Shown here one piece after another: positions 31,783 to 38,469 of a DNA stretch of 38,469 bases (position 1 is the first letter of the stretch; every line of letters starts with the position of its first letter). Position numbers and translations under genes: made by a program. The DNA is from Candidatus Caenarcanales bacterium (lineage in GTDB: Bacteria; Cyanobacteriota; Vampirovibrionia; Caenarcaniphilales; Caenarcanaceae): positions 1-38,469 of the forward strand of contig CANLFK010000001.1 in the NCBI GenBank assembly GCA_947489925.1, given 5' to 3'. The notes under the pieces are model-generated. The model had not been told where the DNA came from. It saw nothing but the letters and a program-made list of their open reading frames with translations, and ran no database searches.

Positions 31783-33690
31783 ATGGGAAAAACTGTCGGT
31801 ATTGACTTAGGAACTACAAATTCAGTTGTTGCAGTAATGGAAGGCGGTCAGCCTATAGTAATTCCAAATGCCGAAGGTCAGCGTACAACTCCTTCTGTTG
31901 TCCATTTTGGAGCAAATAATGAAAGAATTGTAGGTGTTATTGCCAAAAGACAAGCTGTTTTAAAACCACCAAATACTGTTGCTAGTATTAAACGGTTTAT
32001 GGGTCATTCACTTAATGAAGTAAATTCTGAAGTGCAAAATACTTCTTATAAAGTTTTATCTAAAGAAAATGGCATTGCTGTCGAGATTGAAGGTAAAACT
32101 TTTAGTCCTGAAGAAATTTCAGCCATGATTTTGCGTAAATTAAAAGAAGATGCTGAAAAATACTTAGGCGAAAAAGTTACTTCAGCCGTAATTACTGTTC
32201 CAGCTTACTTTAATGATTCACAAAGACAAGCTACCAAAAATGCTGGTACTATTGCTGGTCTTGAAGTTTTGCGTATTATCAATGAACCAACAGCCGCCGC
32301 TTTAGCATATGGTCTTGATCGCAGAGCTGAAGAAACAATTTTAGTTTTTGACCTTGGAGGCGGAACTTTTGATGTTAGCATATTAGAAGTTGGCGATGGT
32401 ATTTTTGAAGTTAAGTCTACGGCGGGCGATTCACATTTGGGTGGTGATGATTTTGACCGTAAAGTTGTAGATTGGTTAGCTCAAAGCTTTAAGCAAGAAA
32501 ATGGCATTGATTTAAAACAAGACAAACAAGCTTTACAGCGTTTAACTGAAGCGGCCGAAAAAGCTAAAATTGAACTTTCTACTTTAACTGAAACTACTAT
32601 TAGCCTACCTTTTATTACAGCTGATCAATCTGGTCCAAAACATCTTGAAGTTAAACTTACCAGAGCCAAATTTGAAGAATTAGTATTTGATTTATTAAAT
32701 AGAATTAAAAAGCCAGTTGAGCAATCTTTAAAAGACGCTGGTATTGATCCAAGCAAAATTAATGAAATTGTTTTAGTTGGTGGTTCTACTCGTATTCCAG
32801 CTGTTCAAAAGTTAATTAAAGAAATGGCTGGCGGTAAAGAGCCAAATCAAAGCGTAAATCCAGATGAAGTGGTTGCTATTGGTGCAGCTATTCAGGCTGG
32901 AGTTTTGGCTGGTGAAGTGAAAGATGTTGTTTTGCTTGATGTAACACCTTTATCATTAGGTATTGAAACAAAAGGTGGTGTTTTTACTTGTTTAATCGAA
33001 AGAAATACGACTATTCCAACTCGTAAATCTGAAGTGTTTTCAACAGCGGAAAATAATCAAACTAGCGTTGAAATTCATGTTTTGCAAGGTGAAAGACCAA
33101 TGGCCAGAGATAATAAAAGCTTAGGTCGTTTTCAATTATCTGGAATTCCGCCCGCTCCAGCTGGAGTACCACAAATTGAAGTTATTTTTGATACTGATGC
33201 AAACGGTATTTTAAGTGTAACTGCCAAAGAAAAAGCCACGGGTAAAGAGCAAAAAATCTCAATTACGGCCACTACCAATTTGGACAAAACTGAAATTGAA
33301 AGAATGGTAAAAGAAGCCGAATCTCATGCCAGCGAAGACTCAGCCAGAAAACAAGAAGTTGAAGAAAAGAATCAAGCGGATTCATTAACCTTTGCTGCCG
33401 CTAGATTATTATCTGAATTGCCAGCAAATGCACCAGATGACCTCAAACAAGCTGTTGAAAGCAAGTCTGCTGAATTAAAACAAGCTATCAAAGATGAAGT
33501 TTCAATTGACAAAATCAAAACGCTAAAAACTGAATTAGAGCAGGAATTGTATAAGCTTCAAACTTGGTTACAGTCTAATCCTCCGGGTGGTGATAATGAA
33601 GCACAACAAAATGCAGAACAATCATCAAAACCTAATACCGAAAAGACTGATGGCGATGATGATGTAATTGATGCTGAATTTAAAGCTTAG
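31783..33690 (+). CDS. dnaK: Molecular chaperone DnaK (Hsp70)
   Basis: DnaK is the ATP-dependent Hsp70 that works with DnaJ and GrpE in folding and stress. The 635-residue protein is complete: VGIDLGTTNSVVAVMEGG at the N-terminus, VPAYFNDSQRQATKNAG, INEPTAAALAYGLD, VFDLGGGTFDVSILEVG, IVLVGGSTRIPAV, the substrate domain with LLDVTPLSLGIETKGG, and an acidic tail (about 595-635). The wording of the substrate domain is close to cyanobacterial DnaK2-type proteins. It stands alone here: grpE and dnaJ are not adjacent, which is common outside Firmicutes. Confidence 0.98.
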   Translation: MGKTVGIDLGTTNSVVAVMEGGQPIVIPNAEGQRTTPSVVHFGANNERIVGVIAKRQAVLKPPNTVASIKRFMGHSLNEVNSEVQNTSYKVLSKENGIAVEIEGKTFSPEEISAMILRKLKEDAEKYLGEKVTSAVITVPAYFNDSQRQATKNAGTIAGLEVLRIINEPTAAALAYGLDRRAEETILVFDLGGGTFDVSILEVGDGIFEVKSTAGDSHLGGDDFDRKVVDWLAQSFKQENGIDLKQDKQALQRLTEAAEKAKIELSTLTETTISLPFITADQSGPKHLEVKLTRAKFEELVFDLLNRIKKPVEQSLKDAGIDPSKINEIVLVGGSTRIPAVQKLIKEMAGGKEPNQSVNPDEVVAIGAAIQAGVLAGEVKDVVLLDVTPLSLGIETKGGVFTCLIERNTTIPTRKSEVFSTAENNQTSVEIHVLQGERPMARDNKSLGRFQLSGIPPAPAGVPQIEVIFDTDANGILSVTAKEKATGKEQKISITATTNLDKTEIERMVKEAESHASEDSARKQEVEEKNQADSLTFAAARLLSELPANAPDDLKQAVESKSAELKQAIKDEVSIDKIKTLKTELEQELYKLQTWLQSNPPGGDNEAQQNAEQSSKPNTEKTDGDDDVIDAEFKA

Positions 33691-33798
33691 TTTTTATCTT
33701 GCTGATTGCTAATATGTTAAATTTTAATTACTAAGTCAAGATAATCAAATTCGGTTATTCTTAATTAAATATATTTTTACAAATAAGTTGAGTATAAA

Positions 33799-34842
33799 AT
33801 GTTTAGGGAAGTAAAAGATTTACATTTAGCAAATCAGCCTTTAGAAAGAGATACTGAGGCTTTAGCAAAAAAAATTAAAGATTTGCTTTCAGCTAAAAAA
33901 GGGATTTTATTAACACATATTTATCAAAGGCTTGAAATTCAACGCATTTCTGATTATGTGGCGGATAGTTTGGCTCTTTCACGAGTGGCGGCTAAAACGG
34001 ATGCTGAATTAATTGTTTTTTGCGGTGTACATTTTATGGCGGAAACTGCCAAATTACTTTCACCAGAAAAAACAGTTTTATTGCCAGACTTAGCTTCTGG
34101 TTGTCCGATGGCTGATATGATTACACCAAAGGATTTACTTGAATTTAAAAAACAATCTCCTAATGCTCCCGTTATTTGTTATGTTAATTCATCGGCTGCG
34201 GTCAAAGCTGAATCGGATATTTGTTGTACTAGTACTAATGCAGTTGATATTGTTCGTTCATTACCAGACAAACAAGTAATTTTTATACCAGATAAAGGCT
34301 TGGGAGCTTGGGTTCAAAAGCAAATACCCGAAAAAGAAATTTTAATTTATGATGGTTTTTGCCCAACTCATTATCAAATTACTACTTCAGAAGTAGAAAG
34401 ATTAAGAAAAGCTCATCCAGAAGCAGTTATTATTGCTCATCCAGAATGTGATCCTAGTGTTTGGGAATTAGCGGATTTTGTTGGTAGTACTTCTCAGATT
34501 TATAAATTTGCGGAAGAATGCCCGCAAGAAGAAATTATTATTTTGTCAGAGCATGGCCTAATTAGACGAATGCAAGCTGATATGCCTCAGAAAAAGTTTT
34601 TGATGACTTTCCCTAATCCTCTTTGCCCAAATATGAAATATCACCGTTTAGAATCAATTGTGAATGCTTTAGAGAATAATGTTCATCAAATAAATATTTT
34701 GGAATATGGAGTAGAGAACGGTTTATTTGAAAGAGCCAGGAAAAGTATTACTCGTATGTTTGAAATTACTGAAGCTAAATATTCGCAATCTTATTGGCTG
34801 GGTGCTAAACAAAAAGGCTTTGCATTCACTAATATTTCGTGA
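33799..34842 (+). CDS. nadA: Quinolinate synthase
   Basis: NadA condenses iminoaspartate and dihydroxyacetone phosphate to quinolinate for NAD synthesis, using an oxygen-sensitive [4Fe-4S] cluster. In the 347-residue protein the three cluster cysteines are Cys102 (ASGCPMAD), Cys188 (DGFCPTHY) and Cys276 (NPLCPNMK), with the usual spacing, and other family blocks are ILLTHIYQRLEI, GVHFMAETAKLL, CYVNSSAAVKAESDICCTSTNA and AHPECDPSVWELADFVGSTSQI. Length and motifs are normal. nadB and nadC are not in the window. The last codons and following bases are duplicated at 35721-35737, after the SH3b gene. Confidence 0.96.
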   Translation: MFREVKDLHLANQPLERDTEALAKKIKDLLSAKKGILLTHIYQRLEIQRISDYVADSLALSRVAAKTDAELIVFCGVHFMAETAKLLSPEKTVLLPDLASGCPMADMITPKDLLEFKKQSPNAPVICYVNSSAAVKAESDICCTSTNAVDIVRSLPDKQVIFIPDKGLGAWVQKQIPEKEILIYDGFCPTHYQITTSEVERLRKAHPEAVIIAHPECDPSVWELADFVGSTSQIYKFAEECPQEEIIILSEHGLIRRMQADMPQKKFLMTFPNPLCPNMKYHRLESIVNALENNVHQINILEYGVENGLFERARKSITRMFEITEAKYSQSYWLGAKQKGFAFTNIS

Positions 34843-34845
34843 AAT
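34829..34845. repeat. 17 bp exact direct repeat, copy 1 (nadA 3' end)
   Basis: CTAATATTTCGTGAAAT at 34829-34845 covers the last codons and stop of nadA and is identical to 35721-35737. The two copies bracket the SH3b gene exactly. Confidence 0.9.
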
Positions 34846-34856
34846 TATAAAAAACA

Positions 34857-35717
34857 ATGATATTAAATAAAAAATTATTAGGCTTTCAGACAATAAAAGA
34901 GAGCTTCAAATTTGTAATAATAATTTGTTTTGTTTTGTCTTCTTTTATTAATCCAGCTTTCTCCTCTGAAAGAATCAAGTATTATATTTTCAAGGATAAG
35001 GTTAATTTACGCACAAAACCTTCTTTAGATTCAAAAATCTTGACTGAGATGTCAATTGGCGAAGAAGTTGAATTTATTGAAGAGCTGAAAAAAGAAGAGA
35101 AAATTAATGGCATTTCAAGTAATTGGTATAAAGTTCACTATAAAAAGCTTGAAGGTTATATTTGGGGAGGAATGTTTGCTAAAGCCGTAGTTGAAGATAA
35201 AACTAATCAAACCAAAGTTTTAATCGGCATTTCAAGTGTATCTGAACCAGATTTAAACAGTGGAATGAATGATCCTCTTAAAAACTTAGAAGCAAAACTT
35301 ATTAAAAACAATAAACTTATTTCCCAAATTAAATTTAAATCTATTGATAATCAGAGCTTGGAGTATCCTTCTATAAAGCTTGAAATTCTCAATAAAAAAG
35401 GATTTGAACCAGCAATAAAATTAATTCGTTTAGGTATGCCTCGTAATTGCTGTGGTTGCGATGGAGGAGATATTATTTTAATTTTGCACAATAATAAACT
35501 TATTTATGGTTTCAGAACTCTTGATTTAGGTGAAGCTGGTTCTTGGCATGTAAATTCTTCGATAATCTTTCCTAATGATAAAGGTGGTAAACAGAATCAA
35601 ATTATTGTTAAAGAAACCTCAACAGAGCTGGAAAACGAAAATGATAAAACTGAAAAAATCAAGTCTGTAAAATATAAAACTTTTGAATGGAAAAATGGGA
35701 AACTCGTACAAAAGTAA
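34857..35717 (+). CDS. Exported protein with N-terminal bacterial SH3 (SH3b) domain
   Basis: The 286-residue product has a signal segment (about 17-39, FVIIICFVLSSFINPAFS). An SH3b domain (about 42-110) follows: VNLRTKPSLDSKILTEMSIGEEVEFIEE, then SSNWYKVHYKKLEGYIWGGMFA. Bacterial SH3 domains usually bind cell-wall peptides. The remaining about 170 residues (a CCGCDGGD cluster near 200, and LDLGEAGSWHVNSS) are not recognised. The gene lies between two identical 17 bp repeats taken from the nadA end, suggesting it was inserted here as a single-gene cassette. It starts 15 bases after nadA and ends 22 bases before the glutathione peroxidase ATG, so it is probably co-transcribed with them. Confidence 0.75.
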   Translation: MILNKKLLGFQTIKESFKFVIIICFVLSSFINPAFSSERIKYYIFKDKVNLRTKPSLDSKILTEMSIGEEVEFIEELKKEEKINGISSNWYKVHYKKLEGYIWGGMFAKAVVEDKTNQTKVLIGISSVSEPDLNSGMNDPLKNLEAKLIKNNKLISQIKFKSIDNQSLEYPSIKLEILNKKGFEPAIKLIRLGMPRNCCGCDGGDIILILHNNKLIYGFRTLDLGEAGSWHVNSSIIFPNDKGGKQNQIIVKETSTELENENDKTEKIKSVKYKTFEWKNGKLVQK

Positions 35718-35720
35718 ATG

Positions 35721-35737
35721 CTAATATTTCGTGAAAT
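35721..35737. repeat. 17 bp exact direct repeat, copy 2
   Basis: This is identical to 34829-34845 and contains the GTG (35731) that could serve as an alternative start of the glutathione peroxidase gene. Confidence 0.9.
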
Positions 35738-35739
35738 CT

Positions 35740-36321
35740 ATGACTTTTAAATTAATTGTTTCAATACTTACTTTATGCACTTTCAACTTTTTACTTATGG
35801 ATAATATCGCCCAAAGCCAAACTTCAGCGGCAGCAACAACTAATAATTGCCCAGATTTATTAAATATAAAAGTTAAAGATATTAATGGACAAGAAGTAAA
35901 TTTGTGTAAATATCAGGGTAAAGTTTTATTAATTGTAAACACAGCTTCAAAATGTGGATTCACAGGTCAATACGCTGATTTGGAAAAACTATATCAAAAG
36001 TATCATAATCAAGGTCTCGAAATTTTAGCTTTTCCATCAAATGATTTTTTAAATCAAGAACCAGCCGCAGATGAACAAATCAAGAGTTTTTGTAGTTTAA
36101 ATTATAATATTAATTTTCCTTTATTCGCCAAAATTAAAGTTAAAGGTAAAGAACAAAGCCCATTATATGCCAAATTATCAGCATTAAAAGGTGGCCCTCA
36201 ATGGAATTTCCAAAAGTATTTAATTAACCGTGAAGGAAAATTAATTGAAAAATTTGCTCCAATAACTAGCCCATTATCAGCTAAAATAGAGAAAAGTATT
36301 AAGCTTGAAATAAATAAATGA
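35740..36321 (+). CDS. Exported glutathione peroxidase-like thiol peroxidase
   Basis: The 193-residue protein has a signal segment (about 1-30, with LIVSILTLCTFNFLL, likely cleaved near AQSQTSA) and a glutathione-peroxidase fold. The peroxidatic cysteine is in TASKCGFTGQY, LAFPSNDFLNQEP follows (Asp where classical enzymes have Gln), then QIKSFCSLNYN with a probable resolving cysteine, and GPQWNFQKYLINREG with the Trp-Asn pair. The second cysteine suggests a thioredoxin-linked periplasmic peroxidase rather than a glutathione enzyme. I prefer ATG 35740; a GTG at 35731 in frame lies inside the 17 bp repeat. It follows the SH3b gene on the same strand. Confidence 0.9.
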   Translation: MTFKLIVSILTLCTFNFLLMDNIAQSQTSAAATTNNCPDLLNIKVKDINGQEVNLCKYQGKVLLIVNTASKCGFTGQYADLEKLYQKYHNQGLEILAFPSNDFLNQEPAADEQIKSFCSLNYNINFPLFAKIKVKGKEQSPLYAKLSALKGGPQWNFQKYLINREGKLIEKFAPITSPLSAKIEKSIKLEINK

Positions 36322-36396
36322 GAGCTCTTTTTACATTTTGAAAAGTTTAAGTTATTCTTGTGAAAAGTAAAAGTATTAGGCTTTGAATCAATAAAT

Positions 36397-36927
36397 ATGA
36401 AATTATCCGAATCTGAAAAGAAATTTATTTTGCATTGGGGGGAAATGGGTGGCAAATGGGGAATTAATCGAACCGTTGCTCAAATTCATGCCCTGTTATT
36501 TATTTCTCCAGTCCCTTTGAATGCTGAAGATATTTCAAATACTTTAACTATTGCCAGATCTAATGTCAGCACTAGCATTAAAGAATTGCTGAACTGGGAA
36601 ATAATAAAAGCAATTCCTCTTTTGGGAGATAGGCGTGAACATTATGAAGCTATACAAGATGTTTGGCAAATGTTTCGGATTATTAGCGAAAAAAGAAAGA
36701 AAAAAGAAATAGACCCAACTGTCAATATTATCAAAGAATGCTTGCTCGAAAAAGGAGAAACAGACAATGAATTAAATGAATATTCAAGAACTAGACTAAA
36801 AGCTTTAACCGAGTTTTTTGATACAATTTTAGATTTTTATGACAGTGCCAACAAATTACCGACTGAATCAATTATTCAACTTTTAAAAGTCAGTAAGCAA
36901 ATGGATAAATTTTTAAAGTTAATTTAA
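36397..36927 (+). CDS. GbsR/MarR family transcriptional regulator
   Basis: The 176-residue protein matches the GbsR-type branch of MarR regulators: FILHWGEMGGKWGINRTVAQIHALLFIS at the start, a winged helix with LNAEDISNTLTIARSNVSTSIKELL as the recognition region, and the wing IIKAIPLLGDRREHYEAI. The C-terminal half is a helical dimerisation region. GbsR relatives control osmoprotectant uptake and membrane genes; the target here is unknown. It lies 75 bases after the peroxidase and converges on murA with a three-base gap. Confidence 0.88.
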   Translation: MKLSESEKKFILHWGEMGGKWGINRTVAQIHALLFISPVPLNAEDISNTLTIARSNVSTSIKELLNWEIIKAIPLLGDRREHYEAIQDVWQMFRIISEKRKKKEIDPTVNIIKECLLEKGETDNELNEYSRTRLKALTEFFDTILDFYDSANKLPTESIIQLLKVSKQMDKFLKLI

Positions 36928-36930
36928 TAG

Positions 36931-38238
36931 TTAATTTATAGTTTCACTGACTCTTTTTATATCAGCTCCAAGCAAACTTAATTTATCGGCAAAACTATTA
37001 TAACCTCGGTCTAAATGATTTAAGCCATGCACTTCAGATAAGCCATCAGCTGCTAAACCAGCAATAATTAAACCAGCAGTCGCCCTTAAATCGCTTCCTG
37101 TAACTTGTGCACCCGTTAATTTTTCAACACCTTTTAAAATAGCAATATGATTATTAACCTGAATATCAGCTCCCATTCTAACTAATTCTTCAACATGTGA
37201 AAAACGATCTTCATAAATATTTTCTTTAAAAATACTAACCCCTTCTGTTTTAGTTAGCAAAGCCATCATTTGTGGCTGTAAATCAGTGGGGAAACCAGGA
37301 TACCAAACTGTACTTATTTCCGTAGCTTTTAATCTTCCATTCGATGTAACTTCAAGACTTTTTTCACCAACTGGAGTGATAATAGCTCCCATTTCTTCTA
37401 ATTTACTTAATAGTGCTGTCAAATGCTTAGGAATTACATTTTCAATAATTGCTTTCCCTTCAGTGGCTAAAACAGCAAGAATAAAAGTACCCGCTTCAAC
37501 ACGGTCTGGCAAAGTTGTATACTCGCAGCTGTGTAAATCATTTAAAGTAACACCTTCAATTTCAATTCGGTGAGAGCCAGCTCCAATTATTTTAGCTCCG
37601 CAACAATTTAGAAAGTTAGCTAAATCTTCAATTTCAGGATCTTTAGCGGCATTTTCAATAATAGTATTACCTTTAGCTAAAACAGCAGCCATCATCAAAT
37701 TTTCGGTTGCACCATTAGACGGAATATCTAAATGAATTTCTTTGCCAATTAAGCCACCTTCTGGTGCCTGAGCTTCCACATAGCCATGAGTTATTTCAAG
37801 GGTTGCTCCCAAAGATTTAAGACCTTTTTCATGCAAGTCAATTCTTCTAGTACCAATTTGGCAACCACCAGGTAAAGATACTTTTGCATTTCCACGACGA
37901 GCTAAAATTGGTCCTAAAATAACAAAAGAAGCTCTTAATTTACTAACTAATTCAAATGGAGCATATGAGGAACTTAAAGTAGAACAATTCACCATTAAAA
38001 TTTCTTTTTCTTCATCAAACTCACACTTAGCACCCAAAGCATGTAAAATATCAATCATTCGGTAAACATCTTGCAAAGCTGGTACATCTTTTAATATGAC
38101 TGGATGAGGAATTAAAATACAAGCCGCAATCTGCTTTAAAACAGCATTTTTTGCTCCAGATATACGAACTTTACCTTTTAAAGGCTTAAGTCCATTAATT
38201 AAAATTTTTTCTTTAGTTTCGGTAGAATTAGCAGTCAC
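36931..38238 (-). CDS. murA: UDP-N-acetylglucosamine 1-carboxyvinyltransferase
   Basis: MurA transfers enolpyruvate from PEP to UDP-GlcNAc, the first committed step of peptidoglycan synthesis. The 435-residue product has LKGKVRISGAKNAVLKQIAA (Lys and Asn for UDP-GlcNAc), ASFVILGPILARRGNAKVSL followed by PGGCQIGTRRIDLHEKGL with the PEP-reactive Cys126 (sensitive to fosfomycin), and NGATENLMMAA and WYPGFPTDLQPQMMALL. A Cys at the active site means fosfomycin would be expected to work if it enters the cell. The gene is complete and leads leftward; its leader 38239-38346 holds no gene. Confidence 0.97.
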   Translation of the reverse strand: MTANSTETKEKILINGLKPLKGKVRISGAKNAVLKQIAACILIPHPVILKDVPALQDVYRMIDILHALGAKCEFDEEKEILMVNCSTLSSSYAPFELVSKLRASFVILGPILARRGNAKVSLPGGCQIGTRRIDLHEKGLKSLGATLEITHGYVEAQAPEGGLIGKEIHLDIPSNGATENLMMAAVLAKGNTIIENAAKDPEIEDLANFLNCCGAKIIGAGSHRIEIEGVTLNDLHSCEYTTLPDRVEAGTFILAVLATEGKAIIENVIPKHLTALLSKLEEMGAIITPVGEKSLEVTSNGRLKATEISTVWYPGFPTDLQPQMMALLTKTEGVSIFKENIYEDRFSHVEELVRMGADIQVNNHIAILKGVEKLTGAQVTGSDLRATAGLIIAGLAADGLSEVHGLNHLDRGYNSFADKLSLLGADIKRVSETIN

Positions 38239-38346
38239 TATAATTTAAGCTCTCAGTAATTTTAGGAAAGAATAAGCATTATGCCAATTTTTGCTTAATT
38301 TTGTACATTATTAAATATTTTTTTATTTTACTTGAGTTTCAGTAAA
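38239..38346. other. murA leader, no gene seen
   Basis: This 108-base AT-rich spacer is expected to hold the murA promoter on the reverse strand. I could not pick out a convincing -10/-35 pair. Confidence 0.4.
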
Positions 38347-38469
38347 TTAATGTGAGTTCGACAGATAAAAAACACAAAAAGCTTCTCAAGAATTCAAGTC
38401 TTAGCCCCCTAGGCTTAAGCCATTCCCCGAAGGGGACACTCAATAAATCTGTTTGAAATTTTCTGTCTT
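38347..38469 (+). mobile_element. Second copy of the MITE-like element (cut by window edge)
   Basis: This segment repeats 677-799 with one difference (G at 38412) in the same orientation. It starts with the same TTAATGTGAGTTCGA end. The right end, including the inverted terminal repeat, lies beyond the window. Confidence 0.85.

Overview
The window is AT-rich, densely packed bacterial DNA. It has Gram-negative-style envelope genes: lgt, a lipocalin, a probable outer-membrane barrel and several exported proteins. The core genes (carB, pnp, rpsO, rpsT, dnaK, nadA, murA, nrdDG, hemY, a CGFS glutaredoxin) resemble the cyanobacterial lineage more than Proteobacteria or Firmicutes. My best guess is a non-photosynthetic relative such as a Melainabacteria/Vampirovibrionia genome. 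That assignment rests on protein resemblance recalled from memory and is low-confidence.

Layout: 1-1000 is a damaged defence locus. It holds the C-terminus of a type III restriction subunit (Res), then the first ~95 residues of a type III methyltransferase (Mod) cut off by a ~280 bp MITE-like element with 14 bp inverted ends. The first 123 bp of that element recur, with one mismatch, at the very end of the window. 1004-6652 carries a pirin, a group 3 sigma factor, an exported protein, a lipocalin, lgt (reverse), a MerR-like regulator and birA. 6700-9966 is carB (reverse).

10090-12373 is a small accessory island between two ~93 bp near-identical copies of the carB leader. It holds a type II R-M pair (C5 methyltransferase and Eco47II/Sau96I-like endonuclease) and a tandem-repeat mini-protein whose reading frame is split by an eight-base G tract. 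After it come hemY, tRNA-His, leucyl aminopeptidase, an rpsO-pnp-hypothetical operon (reverse), tRNA-Leu (AAG), deoC, nrdD-nrdG, rpsT-grxD (reverse), rimI, tRNA-Phe, two unknown genes, a glycosyltransferase/peptide-ABC-permease pair (reverse), an MFS-acyltransferase fusion, a 48-residue mini-protein, a glycosyltransferase/PIG-L deacetylase pair, dnaK, nadA, an SH3b exported protein, a glutathione peroxidase, a GbsR-type regulator and murA (reverse).

The most striking theme is insertion flanked by duplicated host sequence. The R-M island (~93 bp duplication), the 48-residue ORF (33 bp) and the SH3b gene (17 bp) each sit between direct repeats made from the end or leader of the neighbouring housekeeping gene, and no transposase is visible. 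Other points of interest are the possible phase-variable G tract, the MITE that cut mod, a His-to-Gln change at an Lgt position known to be important, and an A34 tRNA-Leu.
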